From the NCBI GenBank assembly GCA_029964075.1, contig CM057135.1:30555366-30619365 (forward strand): 64,000 nucleotides of DNA, read 5' to 3'. The stretch is from Patiria pectinifera (taxonomy: Eukaryota; Echinodermata; Asteroidea; Valvatida; Asterinidae). Numbering within the stretch: the stretch's first letter is position 1; every line of letters starts with the position of its first letter. Position numbers and translations under genes: made by a program. Below are positions 36,601 to 46,440 of the stretch, in pieces. The notes under the pieces are model-generated. The model saw nothing but the letters and a program-made list of their open reading frames with translations, searched no databases and was not told the DNA's origin.

Positions 36601-39600
36601 GGCATTTGGCAAATTTGGGAAACATAGGGACCTAGAAAGGTACCCAGGACTAGCATAATGATGAAATCAATGTAAAAGGACAAATTGTTGTTTAAAGTAC
36701 CCAAAAAAGCAATGTAGGACGAGAGTTATGGCAAAATCAATATGAAAATCATGGTTTAAGTGGCCATTTTGAATTTATGCAAATTAGGCATATTTCCACC
36801 ACTTGGATTTTTGGACCTTTTTTAGGGGCCTTATAGAAATGCACTGTGCTGTGATATTTATGTATAAATATTAAATAACTAAACTTGGATTATCAGGAAA
36901 ATTCAATTGTGACATGTCCACACATGACAGCCATAATTTTAACTTTTATTTATGCAGTTTAATATATTGCATTTATGCAAATTATTATACGGCATATGGC
37001 AAATTTGGGAAACATGGGGATCTTGAAAGTTACGTAGGACTAGAATAATTATGAAATCAATGTAAACGGAATACAATTGTCGTTTTAAGTACCTGAAAAA
37101 GCTATCGAGTATAAGAAATATGACCAAATCAATGTGAAAGTCTTAAAATTTTCGGCCATTTTGGATATATGCAAATTAGGCATATTTCCACCACTTGGAT
37201 TTTTTTGGACTTTTAGTATGTCATTTTAGGGACCTTATATAAATGCACTGTGGTGAAAAAAATTCTGTTGCAATTTGTTTGAGGTTCAATCTAAAAATGA
37301 AGTATTTTGCCTGGACTATATAGTTTACTGTCATGACTGTAAACGAATATGCTTGTGCTCTATACAGTACATGTATAATTTAATACAATAGTGTTGTCAT
37401 CCCAACTACAAAGAATCAAAGTAGGTGTCTCCTGATGACGAACACAGCATATTGACTGAAAGTGAAACGTTGAGTTAAACCAACATGTTTCTTCTCTGAA
37501 CCACACAACTCACAAAGCGATATCATTTACATGGTGTTACCACAAACTCCCATTCAACAGGACTAGTCTGGGAAAAAGTTATCAATCCGAACATACCGTA
37601 ATAAACGTGTATTGCCTATGCCGTGAATTGTCGTCGCGTCAGGTGTAGGCGCTAGGTTACCAACAAAATGATGGTATTTCCTTACCTTCTTTTCCATTTC
37701 TCCCGCCTCGTCTGCACCGTTCTCCACAATAATATCCTGGATGTTTGCTCCTCCGCCTCTGTGGAAAACAGACATTATTCTCAAAATTAACGCGCGAAAT
37801 GTGCAGCTTCAACACGTGTCACTGTCAATCACTTTGCTTTTGACAAATTAATTCCAGTCATTGAAAGACTTCGATCACGAATGAGTTCGAACGAAGTCCA
37901 AAGTATTCTTCGGGACCAAGACTACATGTTAGTCAAGTTGTTGCCCGATGAATGGTATCTTTCTCTTGATCTTTAGACGAAACAGATACTTGTATCGATA
38001 CGTTCGTATAGTCAAGATTACTTGTACGTGCACAAATTAAATGGCCGACTTTAAAATGAACGGATTTCGCATGCATGCACTATGCGTACGTACATGTATG
38101 ATAATGTTGGTCACGTGGTGCGGCCGTGATCGATTGGTAAAAAGTTTTGAAGCCTACGTCTGTTCCAATATCCGATTTCAAATGTGACATTTCTGCAAAC
38201 ATTGATCCACCTACTATGTGGGTACAAATTACGAAGCTTTAAAAAAGAGGAGAGAACACATAATACCGATGAGTACCCCCCTCCCTAAAAAAAACGCGAC
38301 TTAATTGAACCTATATAAAAACATTGCCATGGTGTTTTCCTGGGGGAAAAAAGGCCACACGTCAATCCTGTCCGTATCTTACAAGACACAAAGAAGACGG
38401 GCCGCACTATAAGTCGACATAACTTTTCCCACAAGTTTGTTGACTTGCTGTGTATCTTCACTTCCCAATTGGAGTGTTGAAGACGATCGATCATTTACAC
38501 AAGACGTCCTACTTATCCGCCACCTTTAAGGGGACGGATCAATGATGAGAGAAGCAGGTGCCTTGTACTTTCATTCCTAATGTGTGGCGCTCATCCCTGG
38601 GAGCCATGCAACCTGTGGCTATGCTTCGCTAATTACCAAGAAATGCACCTGTGGTCTCACCCATAGGTCGGCTTATTAGAAAAAGATCGCATTTAGAGTT
38701 CAACATCCATTTCTGAACAAATGGTTTACATCTGTGAAGATGGTATTTCAAACGGAATGTCGTCGCCTGGTTTTTATTGTTGAACTTTGTAATTTTGGGC
38801 TGTGCATCAGTTCATATCATCAGAACTTGCAAATGGTCCCAATTAATGGGCGGCCAAGCCTAACATTTCGGAGAAATAAATGTCGAAAAATGAATCACAA
38901 TGCACGTTTTGCATTTTTGATTATTTAAAGCAAAAGGGTAAATTCTATCTTTCGTTGAAGGGAATTGAAAATTAAATAGTGTTTAAACAATAAGGCAATT
39001 ACAATGTTTGTTAAAAGTGACATTTCAGAACTTACTTACAAAAATACCGACGACTTACCAAACGCAAATTGTTATCAAATATTTAATGGACGTCTTCTAC
39101 CGAAGTGTATATATTGTAAATCGCTCTCTTTTTAACGCAGTAACAACAATAAATGCGAAGTTGGCACAGAGCCAAAGGAGAAATAAAAAAAATTAAACAA
39201 AAACCAGATCCCCCCCCCCCCCAGAAATCTCCCAGCTTTGCACAATGGCCCATTTCCCCTGCAGTCTTAGGTCTCTTAACCATGGAAACATCATTCATAT
39301 ATACATAAAACTGGGTCACAGTGAAGATGCTGTAATTTTTTTTTACTGTATCCGCGGCGATCATCAATGCAAAATATGACTCGCATTTTGAAAAAAAAAA
39401 GGATACTCGGTGTTTTAACAACGCACGATAATTTCCGACCGACTTTTTTTCTGCAAGCGCAAACGACATGCGCTGATTCTACTCCAGACTGATACACTTT
39501 CTACTTTCGTGTAAATTATGTTTATTGATTCTGTTTCGCATGTTCTTTTAGTGTATCGGCACGTATAAATGGTTGAAATATAATGATTGCAAACTTGTGG

Positions 39601-41571
39601 TTATTTTTGCATCCAATTTGCTTCCTGTAAAACCTTGATATTTGCCTCTTCTAATTGCCTCTTTTTCATTAAGTTCGAATATTACACCTTATTGTGTCGA
39701 AAGCAGATGCTACATACGGGGTAGCAGCTCAGCAAATCAGCATGCCTCTCCGTCAGTCCGCGTTAGTTAGTTAGTTAGTAACAAACGCTGACATTGTCTA
39801 TTACGCCTATACATATTTTGACCGATTTCAACCAAATTTTGTCAAAAGTATCAGTAGCCCAGCCCCAACATGTGACATGACCAAACTGGGGTCAAAAAAC
39901 TTGATTTTTTTTACTCAGAACACCACTACCAGAAATGACACATTGGCCAAAACATACACATGACTGGGGTAGCGACGACAGACGCCGATATCCGGTTGCA
40001 GTTGCAAAAATAAGGAAAACGTTCGTTATAAATCGACTTGCCTCAAGCAAAAGATGACTTATCTTTAAAAGTTAAAGGGAAGATACAATATTTGCAAACA
40101 CCACAAAACGAAATGACCAAATTATCACAAAGTACCATACTGCATTGTTAGGGAATGACAGTCTAAAGCATCCTGTAAAATCATGGCTCCTGGTGTGCTG
40201 ACATTTTCAAGAAAAATGGTATTTTTCCAACGCTGGTCGGCCGACCAGCGTTGGAGAAAACTGGCTTTTAAAAAAAAACCTGCTCCTAATTTTTCATAAT
40301 TAGTTATTCCGCGTTTTCTTTGCAATTGATTACACAACTGTGAAGGGGTACAAGCCTGCTAGACTGATTCTCTGACCTTACAATTCCCCAAAGTCTATAA
40401 ATTCTCCATTTCATCTTAAGTGGGGTCAGGGAACCGGACTACAAGAACATGATTGGTTTTCTTGGTTTTTCCAGCATCTACGAGCCCAAAACGTGAAACA
40501 AGTCTTTTAACAAATTTGCTTTAACATACTAACCCTTCAAATCCATTTATTTCTGAAAATTGCAGCAAAAGCAAATGTTGTACTTTCTCTTTAACGACAC
40601 TATATCCGTTGGTTCTTGCATAACACGTTCTTGTGTAAAACAAATCGTCTCCATTCAGTCCCTGATAATAATGTTCAGGTACGCAAATAAATTGGCATTG
40701 TCTGAAACTTCTGACATGATTCTATACAGAATTGAATTTGAAATAACTTGGAGAAGCAAGGGTGGAAAATAAGGTCAAGATGGTCATCTGAATCTAGTGT
40801 CTGCAAAATGTTTTTTTTGGGGGGGGGATTTAAAAATAGGTGTTTCACAGCTTTGTTTGCGGCGTCTGCTAGATTGTGGGCTTCCCTCCTTCCGCAAAAT
40901 TCCCCGCCATCTTGTGTGCATGGTGGTACAAACCATTACACTGAGTATACTCTTTGAGAATGTTCTTTGCTGCTGATTGAGGTCTAGGGATACAGGAAGA
41001 AAACAACAGAGCCCGAGAAAAAGATGATGTTATTTTCTGGGTAGATCATCTCCTAAGTGCAGCCCAACACTTACTCTTGTTTCTCCTTCTTCAACCTCTC
41101 CTGTCTCCCTGCAGTAAGATGCACCATCAGGCTAGCGTGTCCTCGCTTCAACCCGCTAGCCATCAGGTCCTCCTTGCTAGCAAGACTCAAGGTCTGCATA
41201 CTCTCATACCCGTTGGATTCCAGCTGATCCGCGTGCTCCATCATACCCGATTTGTCCAGGAGGCTTTCCACCGACCCGCTGAGGGTGGATTGCCCATGAG
41301 CTTGGTCGGGCTCCTCCTCCGTTGGCTGCATGCTGACGTCCCCTACATCCCTCGGAGGTTGGTCCTCATCACAGACTTCCTGGAAAGCTTCGTTATTTGC
41401 TCCTTCCATGGCTGGACTGTCTCCCTTCTTTTCCTTCAAACTTCCAACTCGATCTTCAACTACCTCCTCTCTAACAGCCAAGCCTGTGTTTTCAGATCTT
41501 TCCTCTTGCTCATGGATCGCTTTCTCTGCTTCTTCAGCCACTAACTGCACATCCTCCGCTTCCCCGCTCAT
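21526..41571 (-). CDS. Na+/Cl--dependent SLC6 transporter, glycine-transporter-like, with N-terminal SAM-like domain; 15 coding exons
   Basis: A 12-helix plasma-membrane symporter that would take up a small neutral amino acid, most likely glycine, with Na+ and Cl-. Exons in transcript order: 41571-41075, 37758-37686, 34539-34368, 33941-33810, 29623-29353, 28477-28345, 26071-25937, 25665-25562, 25345-25221, 24775-24663, 23601-23470, 23150-23051, 22824-22718, 22300-22130 and 21669-21526. All are GT/AG and phase-consistent, giving 802 codons. TM1 has [15 protein letters not shown], with Gly where monoamine carriers have Asp. TM6 has SLGPAWGG and [10 protein letters not shown], closest to GlyT1/GlyT2 (SLC6A9/A5). 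The large second outer loop has a Cys pair and four N-glycosylation sites. Residues 99-156 in the N-terminal tail look like a SAM domain, unusual for SLC6. Substrate assignment is inference; the family is certain. Confidence 0.93.
22130..22300 (-). CDS. SLC6 gene exon 14 (TM12)
   Basis: This 57-codon exon runs from acceptor TGGACAG|TTCATC to donor ATAGAG|GTACAT. It encodes [15 protein letters not shown], then [16 protein letters not shown] and [17 protein letters not shown] fits the YG.Y.YP.W outer loop of glycine carriers. Confidence 0.94.
22718..22824 (-). CDS. SLC6 gene exon 13 (TM11)
   Basis: This 107-base exon runs from acceptor CTTGCAG|GATTCC to donor ATCCTG|GTAAGT. It encodes [17 protein letters not shown], then [18 protein letters not shown]. 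Confidence 0.94.
23051..23150 (-). CDS. SLC6 gene exon 12 (TM10)
   Basis: This 100-base exon runs from acceptor CTCGTCAG|GGTGGT to donor TTCTATG|GTCAGT. It encodes [18 protein letters not shown], then [12 protein letters not shown]. Confidence 0.94.
23470..23601 (-). CDS. SLC6 gene exon 11 (TM9)
   Basis: This 44-codon exon runs from acceptor CTGACAG|TTTGGC to donor ACAAGG|GTAAGA. It encodes [18 protein letters not shown], then [16 protein letters not shown]. Confidence 0.94.
24021..24405 (-). mobile_element. TTAA-flanked MITE, copy 1 (reverse, truncated)
   Basis: The right end, GCAAATGTTGTATTTTCCCT followed by TTAA, is the inverted terminus of the family seen at 31789, 40076 and 49527. The inside holds the palindrome at 24217-24244 and GTAGTCTGGTTCCCTGACTCC in reverse. 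The left terminus is missing. It lies in an SLC6 intron. Confidence 0.7.
24217..24244. repeat. Perfect 28-bp palindrome inside MITE copy 1
   Basis: CCAACGCTGATCGG followed directly by its exact reverse complement. Equivalent palindromes occur at 31940-31967, 40227-40254 and 49677-49704, the last degraded. Confidence 0.9.
24663..24775 (-). CDS. SLC6 gene exon 10 (TM8)
   Basis: This 113-base exon runs from acceptor TTGCAG|GTCCAG to donor ACACAG|GTAGGT. It encodes [17 protein letters not shown], then [18 protein letters not shown], clearly SLC6 TM8. Confidence 0.95.
25221..25345 (-). CDS. SLC6 gene exon 9 (TM7)
   Basis: This 125-base exon runs from acceptor ACCTAG|GGATGC to donor ATCCAAG|GTAAAA. 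It encodes [19 protein letters not shown], then VVFATLGFM. The Asn and Ser in TM7 match the Na+/Cl- site region. Confidence 0.94.
25562..25665 (-). CDS. SLC6 gene exon 8 (TM6)
   Basis: This 104-base exon runs from acceptor TGGAAAG|GTTTGG to donor TTTAG|GTAAAA. It encodes [14 protein letters not shown], then [19 protein letters not shown] and SYNKF are shared with GlyT1 and GlyT2. Confidence 0.95.
25937..26071 (-). CDS. SLC6 gene exon 7 (TM5)
   Basis: This 45-codon exon runs from acceptor TTATAG|GTCGTT to donor TCTAAG|GTGAGA. It encodes [20 protein letters not shown], then [28 protein letters not shown] is invariant in the family. Confidence 0.95.
26931..27080 (+). mobile_element. Penelope-like repeat, copy 2 (5' truncated)
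   Basis: It is nearly identical to 12422-12576 from CGGTCAGAGCATACTGACCG through CACCATGCAAAGCCTCAAAT. The upstream CTCCTGAAGA part is missing. It lies in an SLC6 intron. Confidence 0.7.
28345..28477 (-). CDS. SLC6 gene exon 6 (TM4)
   Basis: This 133-base exon runs from acceptor TTGCAG|TAAGAT to donor GGAAAG|GTAGCA. It encodes [18 protein letters not shown], then [20 protein letters not shown], the SLC6 TM4-to-inner-loop motif. Confidence 0.95.
29353..29623 (-). CDS. SLC6 gene exon 5 (TM3 and glycosylated outer loop 2)
   Basis: This 271-base exon runs from acceptor ACACTAG|GTATAG to donor TACTGGAA|GTAAGG. TM3 contains [15 protein letters not shown]. The loop has [15 protein letters not shown] (a Cys pair, presumed disulphide) and sites NGT, NGT, NQT and NMS. 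It ends in AEDYW, matching SEEYW of glycine transporters. Confidence 0.95.
29702..29724. repeat. (CTGA)n microsatellite
   Basis: Five and a half CTGA units in the SLC6 intron between exons 4 and 5, 80 bases from exon 5. Confidence 0.85.
31789..32314 (+). mobile_element. TTAA-flanked MITE, copy 2 (full length, 526 bp)
   Basis: TTAA at 31785-31788 and 32315-32318 flank ends AGGGAAGATACAACATTTGC and, inverted, AGAGAATGTACACTAACATG. The central palindrome is at 31940-31967. TTAA duplication and AGGG ends suggest a piggyBac-type non-autonomous element. It has no coding frame and lies in an SLC6 intron. Confidence 0.75.
32572..32828. repeat. Tandem duplication, unit about 125 bp, two copies
   Basis: Two adjacent blocks share CCTGTGGTTTAGATTAGC, TTGATTCAGTCTTGTG, AAGAGTACACAGATGTTGTA and ACAGCGCTGGCTGCGCTTT. 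The second starts near 32708. It is intronic in SLC6. Confidence 0.8.
33522..33642. mobile_element. Short hairpin-ended element (MITE-like)
   Basis: CTTGTCCCTGTTAC at the left and GTAGCAGGGACAGG at the right are inverted. Its right part, 33556-33642, is the reverse complement of 34695-34806, so an opposite-facing relative lies beyond exons 3 and 4. Confidence 0.6.
33810..33941 (-). CDS. SLC6 gene exon 4 (TM2 and first inner loop)
   Basis: This 132-base exon runs from acceptor GTGCTAG|GAGTG to donor TTTGCAG|GTATGA. It encodes [20 protein letters not shown], then [20 protein letters not shown], typical of glycine transporters. Confidence 0.95.
34368..34539 (-). CDS. SLC6 gene exon 3 (TM1)
   Basis: This 172-base exon runs from acceptor ACACAG|CCAAAT to donor GGTGGAG|GTGAAT. 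It encodes [18 protein letters not shown], then [19 protein letters not shown], the SLC6 signature with Na+ and substrate contacts in unwound TM1. Confidence 0.95.
34565..34806 (+). mobile_element. tRNA-derived SINE fragment followed by an inverted relative of the 33.5 kb element
   Basis: GGGGGTTCGAGTCCCACCT at about 34590 is a perfect B-box/T-arm, but no full cloverleaf surrounds it. The segment 34695-34806, with CCTGTCCCTGTTACCTTGG and GGTAGGTAGTTTGCTATTCA, is inverted relative to 33522-33642. Confidence 0.5.
34967..35215 (+). repeat. Dispersed repeat family B, copy 1
   Basis: It contains ACAATGTAGCCACGAACCAT, TTATTACGCCCTGCAAAAA, GATGATAAGCATATGTTACA and AACTCCAGTGACTC. Related blocks lie at 35458-35805, 45757-45820, 46845-47190 and 54080-54310. 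No coding frame is evident. Confidence 0.7.
35458..35805 (+). repeat. Dispersed repeat family B, copy 2
   Basis: It shares TTATTATGCCCTGCAAAAAC, CAGTCTAGCCACGAACCGTT and CCATGTGCAGCACCAGAAAT with the copy at 46845-47190, and runs on into a SINE. Confidence 0.7.
35862..36130 (+). mobile_element. tRNA-derived SINE
   Basis: The head resembles an RNA polymerase III promoter: GTGTGGTTAGGG (A box) and GGAGTTCGAATTC (B box). The body has CCAGGAGTATAAATGGGTGC, CGGCATTAGCTGTGG and GATGGACTAGCATCCCATCC, a pattern common in SINEs of marine deuterostomes. The tail GGCCCAATGGGCCACA recurs at 47205-47222, where the head is missing. Confidence 0.75.
36588..37256. repeat. Tandem duplication, period about 390 bp, two copies
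   Basis: Blocks starting near 36588 and 36979 share ATTATTATACGGCAT, GGCAAATTTGGGAAACAT and GCAAATTAGGCATATTTCC plus CACCACTTGGATTTTT. It is intronic in SLC6. Confidence 0.85.
37427..37556 (+). mobile_element. Penelope-like repeat, copy 3 (diverged)
   Basis: It contains CTCCTGATGACGAACACAG, GTGAAACGTTGAG and, at the far end, ATGGTGTTACCACAAACTCC, the same order as the other copies. It lies just past SLC6 exon 2, within the intron. Confidence 0.65.
37686..37758 (-). CDS. SLC6 gene exon 2 (cytoplasmic tail)
   Basis: This 73-base exon runs from acceptor TTCCACAG|AGGCGG, phase 2, to donor AAGAAG|GTAAGG, phase 0. It encodes [19 protein letters not shown]. It is a linker with no known motif. Confidence 0.8.
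40076..40590 (+). mobile_element. TTAA-flanked MITE, copy 3 (full length, 515 bp)
   Basis: TTAA at 40072-40075 and 40591-40594 flank AGGGAAGATACAATATTTGC and the inverted end AGAGAAAGTACAACATTTGC. The central palindrome, 40227-40254, is perfect (CCAACGCTGGTCGG arm). It lies in SLC6 intron 1. Confidence 0.8.
41075..41571 (-). CDS. SLC6 gene exon 1: start codon, acidic tail and SAM-like domain
   Basis: The ATG at 41571 has an in-frame TGA about 50 bases upstream. It codes 165 residues plus two bases and ends at donor CAAGA|GTAAGTG. Residues 1-95 are acidic. Residues 99-156 follow the SAM pattern: [10 protein letters not shown], then [19 protein letters not shown] and [10 protein letters not shown]. 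If the donor were ignored, the frame would stop immediately (GAG TAA), which could instead mean a small separate SAM protein. The phase-2 donor fits the phase-2 acceptor of the next exon exactly. Confidence 0.8.
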
Positions 41572-44500
41572 CTTGCAAACGTCTTCGTAAAACCCAAATA
41601 CAATCCTCCTTATTGATTGTCATCGACAAAACTTCTCGGCAAAAGTTTTCCCAGGTCTCCTCATCAATTTTAAATGATGGCTGCAAAGGAGTTCTTTTGT
41701 TCCCGAAGTTAACACAAGAGCTTTTGGTTGGTTTCCTCCATGTTGGAACAATAAATAAATTGTACTTGTTTGGGATTTGTCCCGATATACGTCAAACAAG
41801 GAATCGATAATTGCTAAGTGATTGTCGAGTGTTTCGAAGGAAAGCATGGTAAACAGCAACGGATGGTGTCGAGTAATCGATTTTCTTCATTTCAACTCGA
41901 TCACTTGAGCATCTTCGAAGGACATCTATTTACAATTTAATAGTAACACTAATCGAGTCACAAACCTTCGGTTCCTCCTTGTTCCTCCTTGAATGTAAGG
42001 GTAAGGTGTTTGAGAGGACGTTTATGTTCAAGACAGTCACTTTAAGGATAAATCTATCGCCACATCTCATCCCACAGTATTACTGGCACATTTACTAGGC
42101 ATAAACGCGTGCCTTAAGTAACAAAAACTGGTTTTCAGTCGACCTTTTTTCTTTTTGAAGTTATGGTGGAAGCAATAACACCAAATATCAGGCGGGTTAA
42201 CGAAGAAGCCCTTAGCGGTTCAGCCCCGCTATAACAAGCAACTTGGCCTGGTGTTCCTGATGCATCGGAAAGCATGACATGAGAGATCCTCTTCGCATAA
42301 AAGATTCAATCTTTCTCCTCTTCTTCTTGACAATTCAATAAGATGTTTGCTTTGCCAGTGATAGCTGATAGCTTTCCGTTCCTTGAGGAAAAACAGCTTC
42401 TCAGGCATCGGTTCTTGATTTGATTTCATGTAAGGTAGGAGCATCATGTTCCCATGGCCATGCCATAAATCATCCTCATGAATGTCCCATCGGATGCTCT
42501 GGTTTCTTCACACACACAGACAAATCTCTGGGTTACGAGAGGGTGTGGATTGGGCTAGTTACTATTTCCATTTTAGGGCAGCATTGCTATCAAGGCACTG
42601 ACCTCGGATTAACTTATTTTTACGGAAAGTCATTATTTACTCGTCCTGTATTTTTTTACAATTCACCAGAAAATTAGCCAACGCGGGCCGAATTCAAACC
42701 GTTCTTGTATCACACGGATCATTGTTCTCCCAGCTATTGATCGTTTTGATGAATTATTTTCGGTGTATTTGAGCACAACAATTTTTACATTTGCCTCAAT
42801 ATTAACATTTTTGCTTAATTTGAAGGCCCCCCCCCCCGAAAAAGCTTCCTTAGCAAAACCTTGGTTTGTTTCTAATGCCAATTTTAAATTCAATTGTTTT
42901 GAGCGAAGGGTCCAGTTGAGGTATTATGTAAATTTAAATAGGAAAAAAAAGAATTGAAAATAGGCCATCACTGAGTTTTGAAAGAATAATTTGAGATTCA
43001 TCAAACAGTCATAATAGCATAGAGTTACAGAAGCTGGTCGCTATAGTACTGTCTTGAGGCGTCGTGCACTCAAGCCCAGCAAACCGAATACCTGGGCAAA
43101 TGGACGTGTTGGGTTCATCACAAACCCGAAAAATACACATTCTTGCAAACAAGGGTTGTGTTTTCTCTATTAAGTGCATGGAGACGGTGATGGGCAAGAA
43201 ACTGTAGAAGGAGTGAGGGTGACGATGACGTCATCAATGATGGAATGCGCCTCAAGAACAAGCGAAACAAACATACGGTCGTTAACATTCAATATTATGG
43301 CTTGTAAGAAAAGGATATGTCAATAAAAGGTGGCAACATTTCTTTTAAACATATTGTGTGTGTTTTTCTAAACTAGCATTAAATTAAAAAAAGGTATAAT
43401 ATTAATATTTCATAGCTGGTGTACCCTGTCCAAGGAAATATCGATGTTGTCACAATGTGGTTTTGATTTTGCAATTGTTTTGTGGAATATGTCAAAATCC
43501 CTTGCCTCTTAGACTTGTTGACGCCATGCTTAAACCCTACGGTGTCAAGATAATCATATTAACCTTACACTGTTAGCATTATCAACGGTCACACAGTCCC
43601 CGCTTCGCTAGTCAATTACAAAGATAATACATCAACATCATCATCACTCCATGAATAAAAAGAAAACCCATCCTCCCAAGTCTGTTTCAACCGTCTTTTT
43701 TCCTCTCTCTTCGAGATTCCTGACACCCGTGAAGCATTAAGCAGTGTCCGGGTCCTGCGTGCGCGCGTGCTGGGTCCGTGTGCCGTTTGAAGATGCGACG
43801 CCCCCGGGGGAAGAGAGCGACTGATGAGAACAAACATGAGAAAGCAAGGCGGGCGCGAGTAACTTCATTACCCGCCACGTCACTATATGTCGTTTTCCGC
43901 AGGCTGGTTTTAAGCAACCAACATAAAAAAGGGCCAAAAAGTAAATCAAGATTTGATTTTACACCCGATGAGGCATATGTTAGATGCTAACAAGTGTCAA
44001 GGGAGTTTATCTACATGAAACGAGCGCGGCTTGTGACGAGAAACAATACTAGTGGAATATGTATACACATTTCAGGTTTCTTCTTTTTTCTCCATTTCTA
44101 GAATATTTCATGTTGCGCGCGTGTACTGGTTTATTTTTCGCACCTTAAGCGTTCTATATACGGAGAGGTCGTAATTTAATTCCAATACACCTCGCGGTCA
44201 ACTTGCATCCTCAAGGTATAGCTAGGATGTTATTTATTCTGTGATCACTGCGTTACATCTTGTGTCGCCAGGCAATACGGAGGCGGTTTTTGTTTTCTTA
44301 AGTCGTTGGAGGTTGGCGGTCCCACCTATATACCACGCCTACTGCTGTAGGTTACTGGTTGTTTGCGCTTTGCAAAGCAATACATGTTGTCGGAATCATA
44401 ATGTATAACCTCGGATAAAATTGTTTTACAGTGATATGTGAGATAATACAGGTTATCAACAGGTTCAACAGGTGCAAGTAGGATGAGACACCTCTTAATG

Positions 44501-44621
44501 ATGATAATCGTAAAAAACGACTGATAAGAGGTTCAGTGTCGCCTTGAAGTTTCACAGGCATACTTTGAGGGTACTATAAGTTAAACAGATTCATATGCTG
44601 AGACAATGAGACATCAAATAC
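41572..44621. other. SLC6 5' flank and spacer
   Basis: Bases just upstream of 41571 form the SLC6 5' UTR; the in-frame stop near 41620 bounds it. The promoter is not identifiable. No exon is recognised further on. A poly-C run lies near 42827 and a GC-richer patch near 43750-43870. Confidence 0.4.
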
Positions 44622-44679
44622 CTGTACTTCCAGCTGGTTTCACTTGAGCAATGTTCTTCTTGATTCCCCTTCCTGCAAA
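44622..44679 (-). other. Candidate 58-base exon, unidentified
   Basis: On the minus strand AAATTTCAG|TTTGCAGG and TACAG|GTATTT bracket a GC-balanced block in an AT-rich setting. Frame 1 reads FAGRGIKKNIAQVKPAGST and is open. It could be an upstream or alternative exon of the SLC6 gene or of a gene to the right. I do not recognise the peptide. Confidence 0.25.
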
Positions 44680-45854
44680 CTGAAATTTAATTTCTCGTTC
44701 ACTCTCATTTTAAAGCCAGCATACGGGAATGCTGATCAGACTACCAAGATGAATAACAACAAAACCGCAATTCCCTTTGATAAGTTGTATCCTTGATGCT
44801 CATCAAACAAAATGGCAGAATTCTGTTTTCCCGCATATCTATCCACCCACCTACTTGTTTCCCTACATCCATCCATTCATCCATGTACCAACGAATACTT
44901 CAACAGCCTTGCACTTACTGCTCTCCCAATCCATCAATTAACCCTTTCCTTCGAAATCATTTCCCCTTCTCTGAGTAGCGGTCCCCCAAAGCAGCGCGAC
45001 TTTTCCCCCCTCCTTTCAATTTATTTTGCCCGGGTCTGCACGCAGATTTAACTGCTGATTAAAATGCACACGCACCGATAAATTTAGCGCTGTAACCGCA
45101 GATTCTCCATGTACACTCTTGGAATTCGTTTTCTACGTCTTTTCTTTTCCATCCGAGTGCGCCAAACTTGAACTTGTATAATACGAGTCAAGTTGCTGGT
45201 CTTTTCCCCAAAATAGGGCTGAGCAATGAATTCAGTTACATCGTAGCTTTCTTGAATTAAAACGTATAATTCCAGTTGATACTTTGCACGAATGCAAGAA
45301 CATTGGCGGCGAAACTGAGGTCACCTTTTGCAAATTATCAGCGAGAATATCTGCTGTGACGTCATATATTCGCGTATAAACCGGCCTTAAGGCGAAGGTT
45401 GAAGGCGAGGGTTGAGGTGGTGATGGCATGTGATGGTAAAGTAGTGGTGATGGCCACGCATAATAATGGAATGATTGGTTGGCATGTGTGGTGACGTCAC
45501 GGGACGAAGGTGACGTCACGGTGATAACGATGACGTATTTTGTGACTACCATAACTCTATGGAAACGAATGTGTCCATTTGCACCTGGGTGGGGAGAAGC
45601 AATGAGTGACAAATTAAGGCCCAAGGGCACACGCACCATAACCTCAGGGCGAAATAACAAGAATTACTTTGGTCCATATACACTTCTCTTTTTTTCGCCA
45701 TAACTGATTGCAATGGTACCTCACCAGTTTTCCTCTCATTCCTAAATGCAGAAGTTTCAACAGTTCGTATAATGTAGCCACGAATCATTCCTTGTTAGCT
45801 CAGAGCAAAAGTTTTTGTTCCAGTCATCACGTTTTGTATTGTACTTGTCTGTTG

Positions 45855-46440
45855 TAGCGATAACTAGAAAGCACTCAGAGAGCGCAAACCTCCGCCAAGG
45901 CTGAACCATTCCCCGCCATATTGTCAGTACACCCAAAAGAAATACTCGCATATCCACTGGACTTCCATATTTTATTGCACATTTAAAATGTCGTCAGGAT
46001 TGCTCATATTCTGAATTTATCGAAAAAATAACAATGTTGGCTGCTTTTCGCTAATCTGTCCTGGTATGTTGTTACGCCGTGTTATGCGGCCTGTGGGCTG
46101 TGCAGCTCAGCTACCGGACAAAGGCTTCCCTGCAGTCATGCATGTAAGCCGGTAGAGTGAGGCATGATCCCGGCGTACGGGGGTTAATGCGGAGTTATAA
46201 AAAGTAAAATTGTGGAATCTTGCCCTATCTCCCAATGCTGAAGAACCCTTTCAGACAATCCTAGATCCCACTACCAAAGATGTCATCAATTTGTACTTGT
46301 ACCAAAGACCACCCCTAAAAAATATCATGTCCATAACTTTTTGAATTATCTTGTTAACAGACAAACCAACTAACCAACCAACCAACAAACAAACCAATGC
46401 CGATGAAAACATTAACTCCTTAGCGGAGGTAATAAAATAA
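45855..46440 (+). mobile_element. RTE-type LINE 3' remnant
   Basis: It ends ACTCCTTAGCGGAGGTAATA after an (ACCA)n/(ACAA)n run at 46366-46397 and GCCGATGAAAACATTA, a tail I associate with RTE LINEs of marine animals. The left end has GCGCAAACCTCCGCCAAGG. No open reverse-transcriptase frame survives. Confidence 0.6.

Noticed and set aside
45232-45660. 142-codon minus frame
   Set aside because: Low-complexity His/Pro/Val composition over a CRE-rich stretch; nothing recognisable.
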